A DNA stretch of 62,285 bases from NCBI GenBank assembly GCA_903844635.1, contig CAIMUF010000018.1, positions 1-62,285 of the forward strand, given 5' to 3'. Origin of the DNA: an uncultured Sulfuricurvum sp. Lineage in GTDB: Bacteria > Campylobacterota > Campylobacteria > Campylobacterales > Sulfurimonadaceae. The translations under genes were made by a program, and so were the position numbers. Of this stretch, positions 35,982 to 43,825 are shown in pieces. Every line of letters begins with the position of its first letter. The stretch's first letter is position 1. The notes beneath the pieces were generated by a model. That model was not told the origin of the DNA. It saw nothing but the letters and a program-made list of their open reading frames with translations, and ran no database searches.

Positions 35982-37151
35982 TTACATCCCGGGAATTCGA
36001 GGAATATAACCCATTTTCGACATTTTGTAATACCATCCCCATCCGATTTTCATCCAATGTCCGATAATCGGCATCGGGATAAGGAGTGCTTTTTTATCGT
36101 CACGGTAAACGAATCCTGCACCATTGCCCATATCCATAACACAGAGGATATTGAGGTGATTTTTGTACCCTTTTTTCTCCCCGGATTTGAGACCGACGGT
36201 TATTGCGCTGTTGTGAGCGGCATTGCGTGCCATGACTTCGGCGATGTGTCCTTGCTTAGCTTTCCAGTCAGGACCTTCCAGTGCCGCAGCATCTCCGATG
36301 GCATACCATCCTTTAACCCCTTCAATTTCACAAAAATCATTAATACGGATAAAGTCGGCATCGTTAAGGGGGAGATTACTCTCTTTGATAAGATGCTGTC
36401 CATTTCCAGCGGGGATGAACATCGTTAAATCGCTCTCGAGAGTGCTTCCGTCTTCGAAAACAATCTTTTCGGATTCAAAACGGGTGATTTTTTTGCCATA
36501 ACGTTCGCGGAAGTTATTTTTTTTGAACATCATCGCCATGAGCTTAAGGGCTTTTTCACCCATTCGCGCCCCAGGAGTTGCCATCGGGGCGAAAAAAGTC
36601 ATCTCGAAATTATCACGAATTCCCAATTTTTTGAGTTTATGATGGAGGTTAAAAAAGAGCTCAAATCCAGGACCGCCTCGTACGCCGCTAGGGTCATTGG
36701 GATTGCCGCCAAATCCGAATGCGATTTTCCCCGATCCTTTTTTGATTAAGACATCAATTCTTTTTTTGAGTAACAGCGATTGTTCCGGAGCACCACAAAT
36801 AGAGAGAGTATGTTCGAGTCCCTCATGCTTCATTTTGCCCGATCCAAGCGCTATAACGAGATGATCGATTTGGCATTCACCCTCTTTTTCAAGTGTGATG
36901 GTTTTTCTAAGAGCATCGATTGCAATGACACGATCAATGGTGAGGACAAAATTGTGACGTTCTGCAAATGTATTTAGGGGCAAAGCAACATCATCAAAGG
37001 CATACGTTCCAACGGGAATCCAAATTGAGATAGGGAAGTTATACAGATAATCCCGATCACTGATCAGTTCAACGTCAAAACCTTCTTTACGGTAAAAAAT
37101 CGCTGCTTCAAGTCCGGCAATCCCGCCCCCAATAATGGTAACGTTCTTCAT
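35982..37151 (-). CDS. SQR/NDH-2-like FAD-dependent oxidoreductase
   Basis: This 389-residue flavoprotein has an N-terminal FAD motif (TIIGGGIAGLEAAIFYRKEG). It has a GNPNDPSGVRGGPGFELFF segment, the second flavin motif GWYAIGDAAALEGP, and an amphipathic C-terminus (GHWMKIGWGWYYKMSKMGY) suited to membrane attachment. It belongs to the SQR/NDH-2 superfamily but lacks the clear paired Cys of type II SQR. Substrate is uncertain: sulfide, polysulfide or NADH. A candidate -10 on the minus strand lies at 37213-37218. Confidence 0.8.
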   Translation of the reverse strand: MKNVTIIGGGIAGLEAAIFYRKEGFDVELISDRDYLYNFPISIWIPVGTYAFDDVALPLNTFAERHNFVLTIDRVIAIDALRKTITLEKEGECQIDHLVIALGSGKMKHEGLEHTLSICGAPEQSLLLKKRIDVLIKKGSGKIAFGFGGNPNDPSGVRGGPGFELFFNLHHKLKKLGIRDNFEMTFFAPMATPGARMGEKALKLMAMMFKKNNFRERYGKKITRFESEKIVFEDGSTLESDLTMFIPAGNGQHLIKESNLPLNDADFIRINDFCEIEGVKGWYAIGDAAALEGPDWKAKQGHIAEVMARNAAHNSAITVGLKSGEKKGYKNHLNILCVMDMGNGAGFVYRDDKKALLIPMPIIGHWMKIGWGWYYKMSKMGYIPRIPGM

Positions 37152-37212
37152 TGGTATACCCTTCTTACTATGGTCTGCAAATAATAATTATTGCTTTTAA
37201 CTATCAATGTGA

Positions 37213-37218
37213 ATTATA
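37213..37218 (-). promoter_or_regulatory. Candidate -10 element for the flavoprotein/cyd cluster
   Basis: TATAAT on the minus strand is 61 nt upstream of the 37151 start, in the 118-bp gap after the 2-TM protein gene. It could drive the flavoprotein, hypothetical, lipoprotein and cyd genes. Confidence 0.45.
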
Positions 37219-37269
37219 ATATGAATGACGATTAAAGTCAATGGTATAGTTTATTTATACCGTCAATTT

Positions 37270-37515
37270 TTATTTATGAGAGATAGTTATTTTTGAAGAA
37301 AATTTTCGTTTGATAAATAGGAATAAGAATCGAAGTATGAAAATAAAAATGTAGACTATAGAGGTATAAACGAAAGGGTGAAAAAAATTCTCCCTTACTT
37401 GCATGTGGTTAAAACGAGAAAAAGGGTGAGTAAGAAGATCTGGATGAAGTGAGACTGATAAAAGTATCAGCATACTACTAAATATTAGAGCTTCTTTGAG
37501 CAACCTTTTTTTCAT
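37270..37515 (-). CDS. Small two-helix membrane protein following SQR
   Basis: This 81-residue protein starts 2 nt after the SQR stop codon. It has two hydrophobic helices (ALIFSSMLILLSVSL and YTSIVYIFIFILRFLFLFI) and a basic C-terminus. ATG 37515 is used; a longer frame to 37548 overlaps the SQR gene. I do not recognise the family. Tight coupling suggests it acts with the SQR, perhaps as a membrane partner. Confidence 0.65.
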   Translation of the reverse strand: MKKRLLKEALIFSSMLILLSVSLHPDLLTHPFSRFNHMQVRENFFHPFVYTSIVYIFIFILRFLFLFIKRKFSSKITISHK

Positions 37516-37517
37516 TA

Positions 37518-38951
37518 TTACATCAAGCCGCGCATCATAAGATGCCAATACATCGGTTTAAGCATGTAGAGATCAAATGCCCACCAAATCCAGCGTTCTT
37601 CTTCAACGGCAAGCGGGAATGACGGAGCAGCACCGAGGTAGTTGAACTCAGCCAAGATAATTTTGCCGTATTGAGTTTTCAACGGACATACCGTGTAGCC
37701 GTCAAATTTTTCCGTAAGGGCTTTTTTCTCCATTTGAGAAATCAGATTGGCCACCATAATTGGTCCGTGATGGCGAGCACTTCCTCCGGTTTTACCCAGT
37801 GGAATACCGCACACATCACCGATTCCGAAGACATTAGGGTATCGGTTATGTTGCAGTGTGTCTTGATCCACTTCCAGCCACCCTTTTGCTGACCCTTTTT
37901 GCCATGCAAGAGCGGAATTAAAAACAGCATCCGGTGCAGACATCGGAGGAACAATATGGATAAAATCATATTCCATCGGTACACGCTCAACAGTAGTGAT
38001 GGTTTCATATTCTTCTAAATCCTCGTCATATGCCCCTTTGGTTTCTACTTTGGTTTCAAACGTAGCGATTTTTTTCTCCCCGTCGATAGCAACGAGATTG
38101 TGCTTGAATTTATTGGTGATGTTCCCATAACGCGGTTGAACCACTTCATTGAGCGCTTTGTTGACCGCAGGGACACCGAAAAGTTTATCACCGTTAAGGG
38201 CAAAAGTGAAATCAGCGGTTAATCCATCTTGTTTGAGAAAGTCATCACTGAGATAAAGAATCTTTTGGGGAGCTCCACCGCATTTGATAGGAGTTGCGGG
38301 TTGAGTGCAGATGACACGAGGTTTCCCTTTTTTCGCCGCTTCTTTAACGTCGTTGAACCATTTCCATGTTATTGATCCACCCTCAGCTGTCCCTTTTTCG
38401 AGATTATTGAGATAGACGCTAGAAATACCGTTTTTACCGATCATATCGATGGTAAGCCCTTCGATTTTTTCATAATGGTAGACCAACCCCGTGGCTACAA
38501 TGAGATAGTCATAAGAGACTTTTTCCCCTTTTCGGGTAGTAAGGGTGTTGTTGTCGGGATCAAATGTGGCAACTTCGTCTTTAATCCATTTGACATCATC
38601 GGGGATAAAATCGAGATTGCTCCCGATAATATCCTCAGGTGCATATTCACCCGCTGCAACAAACACTTGCCCGGGCTGGTAAATATGAACTTCATTGGGA
38701 GCAATGATTGTAATGTCAGGATTGGAGAGAGCTTTACGCAAACGTGCCATTGCCATGATACCGCCAGCACCGCCTCCGACGATAACGATTTTGCCTTTGG
38801 CATCCGAAGCCATGGCATTCGTACCATTACTGCTGCCAGCAGAGGCAAGAACACCTGCCGCGATAGGAGAGAGCCCCATAAATCGTAAAGCTTCACGACG
38901 GGTCATACCGGATTTGATTTCATTGAGTGCGTTAAGTTCGAGTTTAGACAT
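37518..38951 (-). CDS. sqr: Tat-exported type II-like sulfide:quinone oxidoreductase, second copy
   Basis: This 477-residue protein is a close paralogue of the SQR at 26830, with the same domain order. A twin-arginine leader (TRREALRFMGLSPIAAG) is followed by the FAD motif GGGAGGIM. The Cys sites TPIKCGGAPQ and DGYTVCPL, HIVPPMSAPDAV and a C-terminal anchor (FDLYMLKPMYWHLMMRGLM) are all present. It is in an operon with a DUF3373 porin upstream. Two copies may differ in sulfide affinity or expression. Confidence 0.88.
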   Translation of the reverse strand: MSKLELNALNEIKSGMTRREALRFMGLSPIAAGVLASAGSSNGTNAMASDAKGKIVIVGGGAGGIMAMARLRKALSNPDITIIAPNEVHIYQPGQVFVAAGEYAPEDIIGSNLDFIPDDVKWIKDEVATFDPDNNTLTTRKGEKVSYDYLIVATGLVYHYEKIEGLTIDMIGKNGISSVYLNNLEKGTAEGGSITWKWFNDVKEAAKKGKPRVICTQPATPIKCGGAPQKILYLSDDFLKQDGLTADFTFALNGDKLFGVPAVNKALNEVVQPRYGNITNKFKHNLVAIDGEKKIATFETKVETKGAYDEDLEEYETITTVERVPMEYDFIHIVPPMSAPDAVFNSALAWQKGSAKGWLEVDQDTLQHNRYPNVFGIGDVCGIPLGKTGGSARHHGPIMVANLISQMEKKALTEKFDGYTVCPLKTQYGKIILAEFNYLGAAPSFPLAVEEERWIWWAFDLYMLKPMYWHLMMRGLM

Positions 38952-38960
38952 AAATGCTCC

Positions 38961-40433
38961 TTAATATTGATAGCGCACAAATGCGCGAAGTTCTTGAGAA
39001 TGGTCGAGATTTTTGAAGGATGGATCATCCATAAATGAGATGCTGGATCGATAATTGTAATTGATGTAGGTATAGCGCAGTTGTGCCGTCAAATTTTTTC
39101 CTACGATTGGAAGATTCCAATAGGTTTCATACGCATCTCCCCGTGTGGCAACTTTGGATCCGATGATGGAATCTTCTGCCCATGTCATGGGTGTCCAATA
39201 TTTACTTCCATGGTTGTATTCGATGCCGATACGACCGCCGTCACTGATCGTATCGGGAAATAATACTCCTGCCCAAAAACTGTATCCTGTTTTATTATCA
39301 GTGGAACCCAGCATTGTGTAGCCACTGTCTGGATTAGTAGACGTCATCGCCACACTTGCAAACACCGTTGAATCATTGAGAAAATCAACATCTTCATTGA
39401 GGCCGTCGAGCTGATAGGAGAGGGCAGCATAATGTGCTGTTCCTGCAGCTACTCCTCCATAAGTAGTACCTGAAACAGTATCTCCTTTAGCATTCATAAT
39501 CATTGCATATTCCGCCATCAGATTGCTGGCACCATCATTGTAAATGGACATTGGCAAGACTAGAAAGTCGACTTTATCATCACCAGGGAATGTTGTTCCA
39601 GTGTAAGGTACTGTACTGAGAGCATTTTGATTAATCGTGTCGTACGAGCGTCCGTAAACGACTTTCAGATACGATCCCGGTAAAAAGACTTTATCGAGAT
39701 TAAACTGCATCATAGCCCCATCGACTTCGACATTGGTAATGTGTGCGAGTGGTGATCCTGGTTTTTGTGTCCCTTCACGATTGTTGGCTAAGAACCCATC
39801 CACTGCAGCACGGCGACCCACGCTGAACGTCATCGGAATATCCCAATCGTTCCCAAATTTATAAACAAAATAGGCTTGTCGTAAACCTAGGGAAGCATCA
39901 TGCGGTTTTGAATTCGCTTCCCAACCCATATCTTGAGACATTGCTGAGTGATTTACACTTGTATCCGCTCCCCAGTAATAATCAGCTGCCACTTGACCGT
40001 TAAAGAAGAGATCATCATTGACTTTAGAACCCATACCCAGCCATAGACGATTAGTGAAGAGAGAGTTGTTTGAATATTTTTGTCCTGAATGTGTAGCATC
40101 AGCTGAACCATCGCGATTTTTCGCGTCATCAGCATATTGATAGTTGATATTATGAAATGCTGAACGAAGATCAATATCCCATTTGATATTGTCATTGGCA
40201 CTTTGAGCGTTGACTTTTGAGAGCATGTCGCCTTGAGAGATCTGAGTTTCTTTTATCTCGGCTTGATTCTCTTGGAGAACGATTTGTGTTTGTTGTGTTG
40301 TTCCTTGGGCTTGTTCGAGCTGTTCAATCCGTTGGATCAGTTTTTGAATTTGTGCTTGCAGTGCGGCTTCATCTGCCAGCAAGTTTCCTGAAAATAGCGA
40401 TGCTGCTATAAGTGATAGGGTGATTTTCTTCAT
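38961..40433 (-). CDS. DUF3373-family outer-membrane porin
   Basis: This 490-residue protein has a signal peptide (ITLSLIAASLFSGNLLA), a coiled-coil stretch (about 25-75, LQAQIQKLIQRIEQLEQAQ), then a long run of beta strands ending in RAFVRYQY. It matches the DUF3373 family of Campylobacterota porins. Its gene is 9 nt before the SQR gene, so it may admit a sulfur compound or expel sulfur product. Specificity is unknown. Confidence 0.83.
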   Translation of the reverse strand: MKKITLSLIAASLFSGNLLADEAALQAQIQKLIQRIEQLEQAQGTTQQTQIVLQENQAEIKETQISQGDMLSKVNAQSANDNIKWDIDLRSAFHNINYQYADDAKNRDGSADATHSGQKYSNNSLFTNRLWLGMGSKVNDDLFFNGQVAADYYWGADTSVNHSAMSQDMGWEANSKPHDASLGLRQAYFVYKFGNDWDIPMTFSVGRRAAVDGFLANNREGTQKPGSPLAHITNVEVDGAMMQFNLDKVFLPGSYLKVVYGRSYDTINQNALSTVPYTGTTFPGDDKVDFLVLPMSIYNDGASNLMAEYAMIMNAKGDTVSGTTYGGVAAGTAHYAALSYQLDGLNEDVDFLNDSTVFASVAMTSTNPDSGYTMLGSTDNKTGYSFWAGVLFPDTISDGGRIGIEYNHGSKYWTPMTWAEDSIIGSKVATRGDAYETYWNLPIVGKNLTAQLRYTYINYNYRSSISFMDDPSFKNLDHSQELRAFVRYQY

Positions 40434-40489
40434 CCGTCTTCCTTGGATTAATTTCGTAATGATGCGAGAGATTTAAAGGGACTAATTTA

Positions 40490-40507
40490 CGAAACCCAAA
40501 GGTTTCG
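40490..40507 (-). terminator. Candidate terminator downstream of the haem-less cytochrome-like gene
   Basis: CGAAACC-CAAA-GGTTTCG is a perfect 7-bp hairpin 9 nt beyond the stop of the 40516 gene on the minus strand. The T tract after it is poor, so it may be a weak terminator or a protective 3' end. Confidence 0.4.
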
Positions 40508-40515
40508 CCAGGGGG

Positions 40516-40848
40516 TTAGCACGAAGGGATATTACCGCTGTCACGTGCGAAGTCGTGAACGAAATCATACAAATGCGTTTCAATTTTTTTATACTTATCG
40601 CTTTCAAAAAAGTCTTTGCCTGCTGGACATGCTTCGGTCATTTTTTTATTTAATGTGCCCGCTTTATAAGCTTTATCCCAATCTGCCTGTTTGTATTTAG
40701 CGGCAAATACGCCACCGGTAATTCCACATGTCTCTTTGAGATTTTTTTGGTAAAGCTTTTTACCTTTTTCAGAATCAGCAGAAGCGGTTGTACTAAAGAG
40801 TGTAAGACCAAGAAGGGCTGCTAACGCAATTTTAGAGATTGAAGTCAT
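40516..40848 (-). CDS. Cytochrome c-like periplasmic protein without a haem motif
   Basis: This 110-residue protein has a signal peptide (KIALAALLGLTLFSTTASA). The mature part opens GKKLYQKNLKETCGITGG, where class I cytochromes c carry CxxCH; here only one Cys remains there. Two further Cys occur (TEACPAG and the C-terminal SC), plus ADWDKAYKAG. The helical pattern is cytochrome c-like, but haem attachment is not possible by the usual route. It may bind another ligand or metal. Confidence 0.7.
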   Translation of the reverse strand: MTSISKIALAALLGLTLFSTTASADSEKGKKLYQKNLKETCGITGGVFAAKYKQADWDKAYKAGTLNKKMTEACPAGKDFFESDKYKKIETHLYDFVHDFARDSGNIPSC

Positions 40849-41206
40849 TGTTTTTTCCTTAAGTAGGTAGTTTTATGAGCATCCAAGAGATACTCAAAGA
40901 TTTTCGAAATGATGATACACTTGGAATTATAAAAATAATATAAAGTTAACTAAAAGATTACCTGAGGTTATTATTATTAATTATTCCGTTAAATAATATT
41001 TGTTTATAAACCTAATAATGTATAGTTCTTTAGCAGCTAGGGGTGTAAAACTAAAAAAATATGTTGGGAAGAAAAGTAACACTCAGCGACATTATTAAAA
41101 TTTTAGTCTAAATTATAAGGATTAAATTAAGGATGTGATAGCATTGTGACGTAATAGGATTATAATCGTCTTTTATGGAATTTGAGTAATTAAGCAGGGA
41201 GAAAGT
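40849..41206. promoter_or_regulatory. Intergenic region between the haem-less cytochrome-like gene and sqr
   Basis: This 358-bp, strongly A/T-rich stretch separates divergent genes and has no convincing coding frame. TATAAT at 41161-41166 lies 41 nt before the sqr start and is a likely -10. The outward promoter for the minus-strand gene must also lie here but is not clearly resolved. No strong hairpin was seen. Confidence 0.6.
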
Positions 41207-42676
41207 ATGGCAAGATTAGTTGTTTTAGGCGGCGGTGTCGCTGGACACACAGCAGCAACATTTGAAGCAGATTGGCTTGGAAGTGATCATGAAGTAGTCG
41301 TGGTTACTCCAAACGCAAAATGGAATTGGATTCCTTCAAATATTTGGGTTGGCGTCGGTCAAATGTCTAAAGAAGAGGTCACTTTTGATCTTGACCCTGT
41401 TTACAAAAAAGCAGGGATTACGTATAAGCAAGCTAAAGCAGTCAGCCTTAATCCTGAGGGAAATGCTTCAGGAGACAAACCGTTTGTCACTATTGAGTAC
41501 ACCGGTCAAGGTAAAGCGGGTAAAAGCGAAGAAGTAACGTATGACTACCTTATCAATGCAACAGGACCAAAATTAAACTTTGGCGCAACTCCTGGCTTGG
41601 GTGAGGGTTCGTCATTGGGCGAGCACACTGTTTCAGTGTGTACAGCAGATCACGCAGAACATGCATCCCATGAACTTATGAAGTGCATCGAAAAAATGAA
41701 AAAAGGGGAACATCAAAAATTCCTCATCGGTACAGGTCACGGTATGTGTACATGTCAGGGTGCAGCGTTCGAATACATCTTCAACATTGAACATGAACTT
41801 AACAAAGCCGGTGTTCGTGATATGGCCGAGATCAAATGGATTTCAAACGAAGCATTCCTAGGCGACTTCGGTATGGGCGGATTGCACATGAAAGTGGGCG
41901 GTTACGTTGTAAGTTCACGTATTTTCACTGAGTCATTGTTTGCTGAGCGCGGTGTTGATTATATTACTGGTGCACACGTCAACAAAGTTGAAAAAGGAAA
42001 AGTTACCTACGAACTTCTTGATGGAACTATGGGCGAAGAGACATTTGACTTTTCAATGTTGATTCCACCATTTGCGGGCGTTGGTCTTAAAGCCTATAAT
42101 AAAGCTGGAGAAGACATTACTGATACGGTATTCGCTCCAAACGGCTTTATGAAAGTTGATGCGAACTATACTCCTAAACCATACGAAGAATGGAAAGCGT
42201 CTGACTGGCCTCGTACCTATCAAAATCCTGCCTATAAAAATCTTTTTGCAGCGGGAATTGCATTTGCACCTCCGCATATCATCTCTAAACCTGCAAAATC
42301 ACCAAATGGTACTGTGATCAATCCAACTCCTCCACGTACAGGTATGCCAAGCGGTATTATCGGTAAGGCAGTTGCTCACAGTGTTTGTGATTTGATTAAA
42401 AATGGTGAAGGCGCTCATTTACATGAAGCATCTATGGCAGAAATGGGTGCGGCATGTGTTGCATCAGCAGGTAAAGGCTGGTTAGATGGCCAAGCGGCTG
42501 CAATGACGGTATTCCCTGTTGTTCCTGACTATGAAAAATATCCTGGAACGGGTCGCGATACGGATTATACCTTTGGTGAAATTGGTTTGGCTGGTCACTG
42601 GATTAAGCATATTCTTCACTATTTGTTTATGTACAAAGCGAAGCTAAAACCGTTCTGGAAAGTAATTCCAGAATAA
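41207..42676 (+). CDS. sqr: Sulfide:quinone oxidoreductase, type IV/VI-like
   Basis: This 489-residue flavoprotein begins with an FAD motif (LVVLGGGVAGHTAA) and has no signal peptide. Cys-containing segments GTGHGMCTCQGAAFEY and MGAACVASAGKGW could provide the catalytic sulfur bridge. The C-terminus (HILHYLFMYKAKLKPFW) suits monotopic membrane attachment. It differs from the two Tat-type SQRs, so the window encodes at least two SQR lineages. AGGGAGA precedes the ATG. Exact type was not resolved. Confidence 0.85.
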   Translation: MARLVVLGGGVAGHTAATFEADWLGSDHEVVVVTPNAKWNWIPSNIWVGVGQMSKEEVTFDLDPVYKKAGITYKQAKAVSLNPEGNASGDKPFVTIEYTGQGKAGKSEEVTYDYLINATGPKLNFGATPGLGEGSSLGEHTVSVCTADHAEHASHELMKCIEKMKKGEHQKFLIGTGHGMCTCQGAAFEYIFNIEHELNKAGVRDMAEIKWISNEAFLGDFGMGGLHMKVGGYVVSSRIFTESLFAERGVDYITGAHVNKVEKGKVTYELLDGTMGEETFDFSMLIPPFAGVGLKAYNKAGEDITDTVFAPNGFMKVDANYTPKPYEEWKASDWPRTYQNPAYKNLFAAGIAFAPPHIISKPAKSPNGTVINPTPPRTGMPSGIIGKAVAHSVCDLIKNGEGAHLHEASMAEMGAACVASAGKGWLDGQAAAMTVFPVVPDYEKYPGTGRDTDYTFGEIGLAGHWIKHILHYLFMYKAKLKPFWKVIPE

Positions 42677-42709
42677 ACCATCTATTTTAAAAATATTAAG
42701 GAGATAATT

Positions 42710-42877
42710 ATGGCAGTAAAACCTGAAGAATTTAATTTTGCAAAAAACAATAAATTCAATAATGCAATGATCCCAGGAAAATTTGCTCGAGCTATGCGTA
42801 CCTGCAAAATTTGGCAGTTTATCCGTTTCGTCATCATCAACCTCAAGATGATTATAGTTGTGAGTAAAAGTCACTAA
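42710..42877 (+). CDS. 55-residue small protein following SQR
   Basis: This small gene has an ideal AAGGAGA ribosome-binding site 33 nt after the SQR stop. The protein has a polar N-terminus (VKPEEFNFAKNNKF), one Cys (RTCKIW) and a hydrophobic C-terminal segment (FIRFVIINLKMIIVV) that could lie in or along the membrane. I do not recognise it. Operon position suggests an accessory peptide for the SQR. Confidence 0.7.
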   Translation: MAVKPEEFNFAKNNKFNNAMIPGKFARAMRTCKIWQFIRFVIINLKMIIVVSKSH

Positions 42878-42890
42878 AGCGAATTAATTT

Positions 42891-42972
42891 TGAACGCCAA
42901 AGGAATACATCCCTTTGGCTACACTTGCCGCTAAGGCACTAATGCTTGCCTCTTTTGAGGCAGATTCTTTAA
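42891..42972 (+). repeat. Dispersed structured repeat, copy D
   Basis: This is a near-identical match to copy A: GCCAAAGGAATACATCCCTT, TGCCGCTAAGGCA and TGCCTC-TTTT-GAGGCA. It lies between the 55-residue gene and the deformylase-like gene. The longest open frame of the latter would run into it from TTG 42915, but that start is unlikely. Confidence 0.85.
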
Positions 42973-42983
42973 AGATCTTCATA

Positions 42984-43790
42984 ATGATTCAACCTCTTAT
43001 TCAATATCCCGACCCTACCATCCGATTAATATCGGCTAATGTCCGTTTCTTTAATGATGAACTCACGCAATGGATCACCGATATACGTGATACGATGATA
43101 GCAAACGATTTGGATGCCCTCAGTGCAATTTTAATCGGTATCCAGCAAAGCATTATCGTCATTAAAGAAGGGGAAAATTACATACCCTATATCAATGCTC
43201 GTCTTATCAAGCATTCTGATGTTCAAACACACACAGAGCGAAGTATCTATTATCCGGGTATCAGTGTAGATGTTGATCGGTATGATAAAGTAACGGTTGT
43301 CTCTGAAGATGAAAATGCCTCTCCATGTTATCGTGATTTGGAGGGAGAGGCGGCGCGTATTTTTCAGCAACATTTTGACTATTGTTTCGGCAGTACGTTT
43401 GTGGACCGAGTAGACCGTGATATGAAACAGCGTATTCATGATCATCTTGAATTTGGATTGGTAAAAGATGGAGGGTCATGTCCAACTATTTTTTATCGTG
43501 ACTACTTTAAACGTGGAGCACGATACATTATCCTTGGGATTGCTGCAACCTTTGTCGTTCCATTTTTTGCTTCAAGTCAGATACAGGAATGGACGTATTT
43601 AATGGATAAGTATCTTATTGCAGGGGCATTGCTGTTGATGATTGGCTACTTTTTCTATGCACAATATGAATCACAGCAATACAAACAGTGTACCAGTTGC
43701 CAAACAGGGAATATTATTGGTACACTTGCATTTTTAATAGGGCAGCTCGCCGTAGTGGCTCTGGGTGTTTTTCTCTGGGTGGCACCTTAA
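42984..43790 (+). CDS. Membrane protein with degenerate peptide-deformylase domain
   Basis: This 268-residue protein has an N-terminal domain (1-170) that follows peptide deformylase along its length (IQYPDPTIRLISANVRFFND, RIFQQHFDYCFGSTFVDRV). All three active-site motifs are lost. GxGLAxxQ reads AILIGIQQ, EGCLS reads RSIYYPG and HExxDH reads HFDYCF. Three membrane helices follow at the C-terminus, with a CTSC between the second and third. ATG 42984 is preferred; the ribosome-binding site is weak. A non-catalytic, membrane-tethered binding role is inferred. Confidence 0.7.
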   Translation: MIQPLIQYPDPTIRLISANVRFFNDELTQWITDIRDTMIANDLDALSAILIGIQQSIIVIKEGENYIPYINARLIKHSDVQTHTERSIYYPGISVDVDRYDKVTVVSEDENASPCYRDLEGEAARIFQQHFDYCFGSTFVDRVDRDMKQRIHDHLEFGLVKDGGSCPTIFYRDYFKRGARYIILGIAATFVVPFFASSQIQEWTYLMDKYLIAGALLLMIGYFFYAQYESQQYKQCTSCQTGNIIGTLAFLIGQLAVVALGVFLWVAP

Positions 43791-43825
43791 GCAACAGTAA
43801 TTCAATAGCATCGAGGTAGAGTTTT

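Noticed and set aside
42915-42983. TTG-started N-terminal extension of the deformylase-like protein
   Set aside because: The 23 extra codons lie within repeat copy D and have no ribosome-binding site; deformylase similarity starts at ATG 42984.
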